64,000 bases of DNA from Volutella citrinella (taxonomy: Eukaryota; Ascomycota; Sordariomycetes; Hypocreales; Nectriaceae), in assembly GCA_034401135.1 (NCBI GenBank), contig JAWZSP010000006.1, forward strand, positions 4,154,001 through 4,218,000. Reading direction: 5' to 3'. A model generated the notes under the pieces. That model was not told the DNA's origin. It did not search any database and worked only from the letters and a program-made list of their open reading frames with translations. This document shows, piece by piece, positions 57,099-64,000 of this stretch (positions are counted from its first letter, which is position 1; the number at the start of each line of letters is the position of its first letter). A program made the translations under genes and the position numbers.

Positions 57099-58217
57099 AT
57101 GGCAGAGTTACGTGTGGCCTGTCTCTGCGGTTCTGTTTCCCTGCTGGCAACTCTGTTACCCAGAGATGGTTCAGATACGGTTGGCCTGTCACTATGCCAC
57201 TGCGATACCTGCCGACATGTATCAGGGGTATTGTGCACTTCTTACTACCCCATCGCTGCTCCCGAGCTTTCCGGCTCCTTAAAGGCCTACGCGTCAACCC
57301 GACGATCGACTCGCTACTTCTGCGACACTTGTGGATGTCACCTTTTTCAGTCAACCCTTCATGATTCCAACACCAGTGAATGGGGAGCTGCAACGGGGGC
57401 CACCACCTTTCTCGAAAAGTGCCCAGTCCCTTGTCGCTATACCTCACACAAGCATGTTTCCGATACCAAAGACGGCGGGCTTTCTGTATGGATGCCGAAG
57501 TTGTCAGGAGGCCACGAGATGGCTAAAGAAGAAGCGGTGTCACTAGCCGGGATCGAAGAAGAAACCCTTCTGGCGTCTTGCGCATGTGGCAGCGTCCGAT
57601 TCCATGTCATCCGCCCAAATGATGCCTCCCATGAGCCAAGCCGCAACTTTCCGGATCTCATGTTCCCGGACAAGACTACAGACGAGAAGGTCAAACGGAA
57701 TCCGACAGATGTCAAGTGGTGGGTTCAAAGCGAGGGAAGGAAGTTCCTGGCCGGAACATGTGCCTGTCGGTCCTGCAGACTCGCCTCAGGATTCGAAGTT
57801 CAAACCTGGGCATTCATTCCGAAAGTGAACATCTTCTTTCACATTCCCGGTCCAGATGGAGTTGAGAAGATAGTTCCATTGGACTTCCAAACCATGCCGG
57901 CGGGAATTTTGAAGGGCTATACCTCGTCGCCCACTGTCAGCCGCGAGTTTTGCGCAACATGTGGTGCCACTGTTTTCTGGCACGAGAAAGCACCCGACGA
58001 TGTCATTGACATCAGTGTAGGCCTTTTTCGGGCACCTGATGGCGCAAGGGCCGAGAGCTGGCTTCGATGGTGGGAGGACAGGGTCAGTTTTGTAGAAGAA
58101 GCGCGCACTGGAAGGGGAGGTGAAGAGGCTATAGTTGCAACGGAATTATGTGTTAGCCTGGAGCAGGGCATGGCCGCGAGGAAGAAGGCTTCCAGCTTAA
58201 ATGCTTTAAGCACTTAA
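57099..58217 (+). CDS. Protein with two GFA/CENP-V-fold zinc domains
   Basis: The GFA family is named for a bacterial glutathione-dependent formaldehyde-activating enzyme, a role now doubted for many members. With start MAELRVACLCGSVS (57099) it is 372 residues; an in-frame upstream ATG at 56985 would add 38 residues reaching toward the tandem repeat and unlike the family. Domain 1 (about 5-130) has CLCGSVS, LCHCDTCRHVSG and YFCDTCGCHLF. Domain 2 (about 165-310) has ASCACGSVRFHV, GTCACRSCRLASG and EFCATCGATVFWH. Each domain keeps the cysteine clusters expected to hold zinc. The C-terminal ~70 residues are poorly conserved. Intronless. The two domains are quite diverged from each other, so the fusion is old. 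Confidence 0.88.
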   Translation: MAELRVACLCGSVSLLATLLPRDGSDTVGLSLCHCDTCRHVSGVLCTSYYPIAAPELSGSLKAYASTRRSTRYFCDTCGCHLFQSTLHDSNTSEWGAATGATTFLEKCPVPCRYTSHKHVSDTKDGGLSVWMPKLSGGHEMAKEEAVSLAGIEEETLLASCACGSVRFHVIRPNDASHEPSRNFPDLMFPDKTTDEKVKRNPTDVKWWVQSEGRKFLAGTCACRSCRLASGFEVQTWAFIPKVNIFFHIPGPDGVEKIVPLDFQTMPAGILKGYTSSPTVSREFCATCGATVFWHEKAPDDVIDISVGLFRAPDGARAESWLRWWEDRVSFVEEARTGRGGEEAIVATELCVSLEQGMAARKKASSLNALST

Positions 58218-58410
58218 GTACCTAGAGCCTCAAGGTCACTGATCTTTCGCGTGTTAGATTAGCATTGGAGAAACTGTCGCCGAGGCAAATTCTAAACCAG
58301 TCATTATCTTGATTGCAACGTTCAGGTTGTGAAGAGTTTCATTTATGTATTCACTATTATGATCATATTCAAGTCCCTGCTTTGATCCTTTTCATCTTCT
58401 TGTGTTTAAT

Positions 58411-59443
58411 TTACAGCCACGCGTCCCGGTAGCAGTCGACAAACTCCTTCCAGGTGGTGGGCTTCTTGGCCAGCAGGCTCTGGCTGTACTTCAAGTCGGC
58501 GCCGGCAAAGTAGCCGGGGTCCTCGAGCAGCAGCATGTTCTCAAACATCTCTTGGGCAATGGGGCCAGAGGACATGTATGACTTGTACGTCTCGGGAGGG
58601 ATAGAGTCAACGCAGGCGGGAACGCCGAGAACCTCGGAGAACTCGGCCAGCATGCGGTCAGGAGTGTAGTAGTCGGTGGCGCAGTAGACCTGCTTGCCCA
58701 GAGTCGAGGGGTAGTGGCGCATGGCACCAGCGACAAAGTTGCCTAGTAAGAGGTCAGCATCTGGACTTTTTAATCTGGCGGTTCATTATTACCCATGTCG
58801 TTCTCGGCGTCCATAAGAGGCACTTGGGCCTTGGAGCCGGAGACGGGCAGGTTCCATGAGTAGCCATCGGGGTTTCGGCGGATCAGGCCAAAGAAATTGT
58901 TCATGAACATGCCGGGCATGGTGAAGGTGGCGGGAACGCCGATAGATCGGATGTACTCCTCAATCTTGGCCTTGCCGTCAAAGTGCTTGATGTGGGTGTA
59001 GCGACCGCCGCTAGCCTCGGTGGTGTTGATGAGGGACGAGAAGATGAGGTGCTTGACGCCCTCGGCCTTGCAAGCATCGGCGACGTTCTGGCCCTGGTGC
59101 ACCTCGGACTGGCCGGGCTTCTCCCAGTAGTTGGTGATGAGGAAGACGGTGTGGGCGCCGCGAACAGCGGGAGCGATCAGCTCGACCTTGTTCATGTCCG
59201 CCTGGAGCCCGTAGTGTCAGCCGTCGACGTTTCACATCAAACACGAGAGATGGGAAATCATCATCATACAGTCACGAGCTCAACACCCCGGGCGGCCAGC
59301 TCCTGGGCCTCGGGCTTGCGCACATCTCGGGTGACGCCGCGAATCTTGAACTGGCTTGACAGCACGGAGTCGTTGAGGATGGCGCGGACGACGGAGCCGC
59401 CCTGGGTGCCAGTGGCACCGAACACAGTGACGATCTTGGACAT
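58411..59443 (-). CDS. NmrA-like family NAD(P)-binding protein
   Basis: NmrA-like proteins have an atypical SDR fold; some act as redox sensors or negative regulators (as NmrA does in nitrogen repression), others as reductases. Minus-strand exons 59443-59270, 59201-58793 and 58742-58411 give 304 residues. The dinucleotide motif GATGTQGG is at residues 9-16, followed by VRAILNDS and IRGVTRDVRKPEAQEL. Other matches are GAHTVFLITNYW, VKHLIFSSL, KIEEYIRSIGVPATFTMPGMFMNNF (family helix and loop) and VPLMDAENDMGNFV. The usual SDR YxxxK pair is not evident, in line with a regulatory or binding role. It is convergent with the GFA gene. A poly-T tract at 59443-59450, the complement of the leader, precedes the start. 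Confidence 0.9.
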
Positions 59444-59450
59444 TTTTTTT

Positions 59451-60278
59451 GGCGGGGTAAGAGATGGATGACGGAGTACTCAGGTCCAGAGCAAGCTCCA
59501 TCTCCCGCCATCGCCGTGGCCTGGGGTCTTATTATATTTTTGCTTGACACTCGTCGTGGCTTGAAGCCAGCGAGAGCTTTTACCAATCAGGCGCCAAGGC
59601 AACGCAGCAGCTCACGCCAAGCCAGTCGCCAGGGAGGGGTCAGTAGCTTGCATTCCCTCTTCTCAGCGAACACCGAGGGGTTGGTCAGCTTTTAGCTCGG
59701 CCAGACATACTTACCGCATAATGACAAAGCACCCCCAGCACAAACAACAAGCATTTCTGGAGCATTATTAACAGATGCTCCATAGTGAGAAACCAGCGAT
59801 GACATCGTTCCTCGATGCTGCTGACGACGGCTGAGACATCCACCCAATGCACGGAGCTCAGTCTGGAGATCTGATCTGACAGTGAGGGGTATTCCATGAT
59901 CAATCCCTGCCACCTACGTGTGCGGGGCACCGAGGCTCAAACTCAATCGTGATGCTGAACGAGAGGTCCAGCTCAATTGCGGGCTAGGATATGGCTCTCC
60001 AGACAGCTCCCACATGTGACGTAATCTGCACCCAGAGCTCAGTGCATGCGACTAGATTTCCGTTTCAGGTAATTTCCGCCATCTTGGGAGGCTCTCAAGG
60101 CGCTCTAGGGTACCTTGGCCGCAGTGACCCCACTCCAAGTGCACGTGAGCTCGTTGGCTCGGTGCCTTTGTCATCAAGGAAAGCTGTCACGTGAACACGC
60201 GAACCACTTTGCTGAGACTTACGCGAAAGCTACGCCAAAGTTTGAGACCGCAAATTCATCCCACAAATTACCAGCACG
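59451..60278. promoter_or_regulatory. Divergent promoter region with CACGTG motifs
   Basis: About 830 bp between the divergent NmrA-like and 2EXR genes. GTCACGTGA is at 60187-60195, 84 bp before the 2EXR start, and GCACGTGAGC is at 60141-60150. No gene is seen. Confidence 0.45.
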
Positions 60279-62081
60279 ATGGCCGAACTTCAACTATCAG
60301 ACGATGCATCTGACGACAGTCACTCGGAAAACGAGTCCTCCGATGCGGAGAGCTCGATAGCTCCCCGGGGCGCAGATCTCCTGGACATCTCCGCAGTCGA
60401 GGGCGAGTCGAGTGAGCCGGAAGACTCTGATGACGATGAGGATGGCTCGGAATCTTCGTTTCATGCGCCATCATACCCATTTCCGCAATTCAGCCAGCTT
60501 CCACCAGAACTGCGCCACAGAGTCTGGGAGTTCTTCTGTCCGGACCTGTTCAGGAAGCCCCGAGTCCTGGACTTCAGCGTGGGCTCGAACTCGATGGGTG
60601 AGGACTGGGTCATGCTGGAAGGGCTGGCTCTGAGTGACCAGACTATGGCCCTGCGGACTTTGATGGCGATTCACAAGGAGACGCGTGCCATGGGACTCCG
60701 GCTCTTCCCTGAATCACTACAACTTAGAACCGGACCGAACGGAGATTCACTGATTCCCTTCAATCCCGAGTCAGACGTGGTGCTGATTTCCGGTATGCTG
60801 TGGGTCAATGTAGATACTCCATTCGTTCTTGGCAATTTTGCGGAAAAGGTAAAAAACCTTGCCATTGCGGTCGCCAACGACGATTTTGACGACGGTGGGC
60901 CTGCAAACCTTGTTGATTCCTTCGACAATCCGAAAAAGGTCTTCTTCTGTCGACCTGATACCAGGTTTCGGAAGAAGCATCTGGCATGGTGCACCTCGGA
61001 CATGATCCATCATCACTATGTGGAGACATTCGAGAAGGAGCCGGGCCGAGGAGAAGATTTAGAATTCCTCTATTGCTGGCCCAACTTGGATGACCACAAG
61101 GACTTTGCGACTTTTCAGATACCCGAAGCCTGCGCGGAAGAATGGCCTGGTTCGATGGCAGAAGTGGTGGCTCGGAAAGGAATCCAGACCGGCACAATGG
61201 TTGTATTTGAGTTTGAGCGCGGATTGCGGAGATTTGCTCGCTTGTCCGCCCCGCCGCAGGAACTTGATGAATTTGCGAGTGACGACGACGAGAGCGACGA
61301 GGAGTCGGGATCTGAACCAGACGAAGAATCAGGGACCGATCTGGACCAGTACGAAAGCGACGGCATCGATGACGCCGAAATCGCCGAGGAGGACCCGGAC
61401 GAGGATGACGAGATATCCGTGGATGGACATTCCGTCCGGAGCGGCCCAGTAATGATTGATTCAGACGATGAAGGAGACGTGGGCCAATTTTCAAGCCCTG
61501 AACCTGAACCCGAAGTTGATGCCGGACCTTCCATGCAGCGACGCAAACGCCGCATTGTTTCGGATTCGGAAGATGAGTCGGCAGACGATGCAGCTCCTGC
61601 AGCCAAGAGAGCAAGGGTGATACGAATCGACGACGAAGACTCGGAGGAGGATGAACAAGACAACAAACCGGACTCATCACAGGAGGGATCAGAGTCGGCG
61701 ACACGGACGGACAGAAAGCCACGGCCTCGACGTGTCATCGAGTCCGACTCGGAGGATGATTCCGAGGAAGAACCAGCCCAGGGTGGTTCGAAGAAGAAAC
61801 TGGCTGTCGAGGATGATTCGGAATCCGAAGAGACTGGAGATGAGGAGGAGGAGGAAGACGAGTCGGACTCGGACGACGAAGAGCCTCCAACCACCCATCT
61901 CTCTCTCGCGGAACGCCTCCGTCAACACCGAGAGGAGGTACCGATTTCTTCGGATGAAGGATCTGTGGACGGCAGCAGTCAACTGGCCACTGACGACGAA
62001 GACGATGACTCTGACAGTGAAGAGGAGGGGAATGGTCTATTGCTTGACATGGCGGAAGAGTCCGAGGAGGAAGGCTACTGA
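60279..62081 (+). CDS. 2EXR-domain protein with long acidic serine-rich tail
   Basis: An intronless 600-residue protein. Residues 1-60 are acidic and serine-rich. The 2EXR domain, a fungus-expanded module of unknown function, starts at FPQFSQLPPELRHRVWEFFC (68-87) and runs to about 320, with CPDLFRKPRVLDF and VMLEGLALSDQTMALRTLM. The last ~270 residues are dominated by D, E and S (DDDESDEESGSEPD-like runs), broken by short basic clusters such as MQRRKRRIVSDSED and AAKRARVIRIDDED that could be nuclear signals. The many serines next to acidic residues are casein-kinase-2-like sites. A nuclear chromatin- or histone-binding role would fit such a tail but is inference. The frame is intact with no sign of decay. 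Confidence 0.85.
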   Translation: MAELQLSDDASDDSHSENESSDAESSIAPRGADLLDISAVEGESSEPEDSDDDEDGSESSFHAPSYPFPQFSQLPPELRHRVWEFFCPDLFRKPRVLDFSVGSNSMGEDWVMLEGLALSDQTMALRTLMAIHKETRAMGLRLFPESLQLRTGPNGDSLIPFNPESDVVLISGMLWVNVDTPFVLGNFAEKVKNLAIAVANDDFDDGGPANLVDSFDNPKKVFFCRPDTRFRKKHLAWCTSDMIHHHYVETFEKEPGRGEDLEFLYCWPNLDDHKDFATFQIPEACAEEWPGSMAEVVARKGIQTGTMVVFEFERGLRRFARLSAPPQELDEFASDDDESDEESGSEPDEESGTDLDQYESDGIDDAEIAEEDPDEDDEISVDGHSVRSGPVMIDSDDEGDVGQFSSPEPEPEVDAGPSMQRRKRRIVSDSEDESADDAAPAAKRARVIRIDDEDSEEDEQDNKPDSSQEGSESATRTDRKPRPRRVIESDSEDDSEEEPAQGGSKKKLAVEDDSESEETGDEEEEEDESDSDDEEPPTTHLSLAERLRQHREEVPISSDEGSVDGSSQLATDDEDDDSDSEEEGNGLLLDMAEESEEEGY

Positions 62082-62386
62082 AGGACGTGGTCGATCGTGG
62101 GGAAATTCTTGGCACAACGGCTGGTCAAATTAACGCAGCATGCAGTTGCTTGTATATTATTAGCGTGCGAAACATGATTAGGAGCCGAAGGCGCAATTGG
62201 GTCACCTGCGAATGTTGCGGTGGCACGGGACAGGGCAAGCTTGCAACGATGAAGAATTGCTAACAAAAAAAGAGGGAAAGAGAGTCTATCATATCAAAAC
62301 ATCCCAGCTAATCTAATTGCCTCGAGTAAATTGCCTCCAGTAAAATGCAATGCAGTCAGTACCTAATACACGCCAAGCCGTCTCGT
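62082..62386. other. Convergent 3' intergenic region
   Basis: A 305-bp A+T-rich spacer between two converging genes. No gene is seen. Confidence 0.5.
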
Positions 62387-62632
62387 CTATTGCGCCGCCT
62401 GGTGAGTCTTCTTGGTCCAGCCGACGCGCTCCAGCAGGGACTGGCCGCGCTCCTGGCGGATCTCAATCTCCATCTTCTTGACCGAGTCGAGGACGCGCAG
62501 GTGCTCCTTCTTGAGCTCCTCAAAGTCCTCGGACAGCTGCTCGTGCCAGGGGTAGAGGACGAAGACCTGGAAGCCGAGGGCTGACGAGGCGACACCGAAG
62601 TTGGTGAGGGAAATGAGGCGGGTGATCCACAT
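62387..62632 (-). CDS. Small membrane protein with coiled coil, unknown function (possibly mitochondrial)
   Basis: An 81-residue frame. The first ~28 residues (MWITRLISLTNFGVASSALG and on to FQVFVLY) form one hydrophobic segment with an early arginine, such as an N-terminal anchor. YPWHEQL follows, then a charged heptad-like helix (FEELKKEHLRVLDSVKKMEI), and a basic tail ending KTHQAAQ. The layout (short, one anchor, then a coiled coil) is common in small mitochondrial inner-membrane assembly or complex subunits, but I cannot name the family. Codon choice is strongly GC-biased like the window's proven genes. An upstream non-coding exon is possible, because a GTAAGC donor-like string precedes the ATG. 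Confidence 0.65.
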   Translation of the reverse strand: MWITRLISLTNFGVASSALGFQVFVLYPWHEQLSEDFEELKKEHLRVLDSVKKMEIEIRQERGQSLLERVGWTKKTHQAAQ

Positions 62633-64000
62633 GCTTACGACCCTTTGTTCGGATGACGGGCAGGAATGAGGGCTTTAATCGTCTGTGATTAGCGACGCGG
62701 CCGGACTGCTCGACGTGGGAGGTGTTTGTGCAACCGAAGGGCAAGCTGTTGGATCACTAGACGCCTGTTTGTAGACGGTGGTCGTCTCCTGGGACGTGTC
62801 AGGACGCGTGTGCGAGGGTGCAGAGGGATGGAACAAGCTTATCAGATGGATGCGACATACGGGGGAACAGCGAACGGGGTGCAACTAAAGGGGAGCGAGA
62901 CTGAAGCACTGCAAACTGACAGAGGTACGCGCGGCAATTGATGGGGGATGGAAACGGTGCAGACAACTCGTGTGTACCTCTGAACAGCTCACGGGCTCAA
63001 GACTGGGCAAAAGGAGCGATGATTGTCTACGAAGTTCAAAAAAAGAACTCGCAGCCAATTTTTTTTTCACGCACCCGTTACAAATACCTCGGCCGCACAG
63101 CCGGTATCGCTGGGCGCTCTCGTTGGTCGGGCTACCCGGGGCTGTCAGAAGCAACGCATTGCCGGGTTGTGTAGGGGCGGAAGACGATCCCAAAGAGCCC
63201 GTTTGGGCCAAAACAGGGGTCATACCCCGAACTTCATGACTCTGGGGGCAGGGGTGGGCGGCCCCCTGGCGGGTGCTGCGGTTGGTCACCCCAGGGAGCC
63301 GGGTCCAGTTTTTGGGGCGGTTGTGTTGCTTCCGGCCCTGTTTCTCCCGGTGGCGATTCGTGACTGGGTCAGGGATGGAGGGAATTGAGGGTGGGATGCC
63401 GATGCAATGCCGTCATGGCAGGCTGGGATGCCGGGTCTGGGGAGGGTCGGGGTGATGCAGGCAACGAACGAGCCGATGGAGCGTGCGACGAACCATGACG
63501 ATGGTTTGGTGAGGGTTGAGACAGCACGGTATGTGCATCGTTACTGATGCTCTTTGAAGATTGAGGCTTTCATGTGGTCTGATGTGGCGTTATGCGTATG
63601 CCAACGATGTCACGCAGGCTTGAGCCACAGCCGGACCGGCAAATATACATTTAAACGAGGATTCAACAGCGTGATCCATGAGCATGGGCCTCATGACTGC
63701 TGTCCAACGGCTCACAAGCTCTAGCGGATCCAGTGCTCATGTCACATGTGGTCGGGAAGGCCGCTAGATCCACAAAGATGAATTTAGCATCATTCCTCGC
63801 CACGTGGAGATCAAGAGCCCCCACCCACACAGCTTGCCAAGTCATCGGTTCACTGGGACGAAGAATAGGGCGATGGATTGTATTCAGTCGGTAGGCAGCG
63901 ACGTGACAGTGAGTGAACGTGCAAACTTCAAGGTGGTGGACATGGCTGCTCAGGACATTCGATTTGCTCATGTTGCAGCCCAAGTATCTGTCTATATTTA
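62633..64000. other. Right-end region without a supported gene
   Basis: About 1.4 kb. Homopolymer T and A runs lie near 63040-63067. Open frames on both strands look like chance. A gene might enter from beyond the right edge, but nothing shows it. Confidence 0.4.

Noticed and set aside
54909..59443. O-methyltransferase, GFA and NmrA-like genes as a biosynthetic cluster
   Set aside because: No backbone synthase, P450 or pathway regulator is adjacent, and orientation and spacing are ordinary.

Overview
This window looks like a chromosomal segment of a filamentous ascomycete, most likely Sordariomycetes and plausibly Hypocreales. The evidence is the short spliceosomal introns (mostly 50-90 nt, GTRNGY donors, CTRAY-like branch sites), GC-rich coding sequence, and fungus-specific families: HET, Zn2Cys6, 2EXR, NmrA-like, GH72 and Dfg5-type GH76. 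The species cannot be fixed from the sequence alone. I support 20 protein genes, 13 of them spliced. The exon models were built by hand and each one closes in frame. No tRNA, rRNA, CRISPR array or intact transposon was recognised.

Region by region. 0-12.8 kb holds a GPI-anchored GH72 glucanosyltransferase, cytosolic glutamyl-tRNA synthetase, a small secreted protein and a Dfg5/Dcw1-like GH76 protein, separated by gene-poor stretches. 13-25 kb holds two HET-domain proteins that flank a secreted alpha-carbonic anhydrase and a short-chain dehydrogenase, followed by a tiny glycine-rich protein. 25.6-33 kb holds a seven-helix protein with a C-terminal RGS domain and a Zn2Cys6 regulator whose zinc cluster depends on a 15-nt microexon. 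33.1-36.3 kb is filled by an intronless gene for a 1042-residue secreted protein of about 21 six-cysteine repeats, the most unusual locus here. 36-54 kb is sparse: a YdeI/OmpD-associated family protein, an amino acid permease and an MFS sugar-type transporter with a 10-nt microexon. 54.9-62.6 kb holds an O-methyltransferase, a two-domain GFA-fold protein, an NmrA-like protein, an acidic 2EXR protein and an 81-residue probable membrane protein. Between the O-methyltransferase and the GFA gene lie a 160-bp hairpin element with telomere-like core motifs and a 113-bp tandem repeat with RIP-like transitions.

Working together. The genes do not form one pathway. Two wall-modelling enzymes (GH72, GH76), three further secreted proteins (carbonic anhydrase, small secreted protein, cysteine-rich repeat protein) and two transporters give the window a cell-surface and environment-facing character. 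The RGS protein and the zinc-cluster factor are the clear regulators. The O-methyltransferase, GFA and NmrA-like genes are neighbours, but no polyketide or peptide synthetase is present, so a biosynthetic cluster is not supported.
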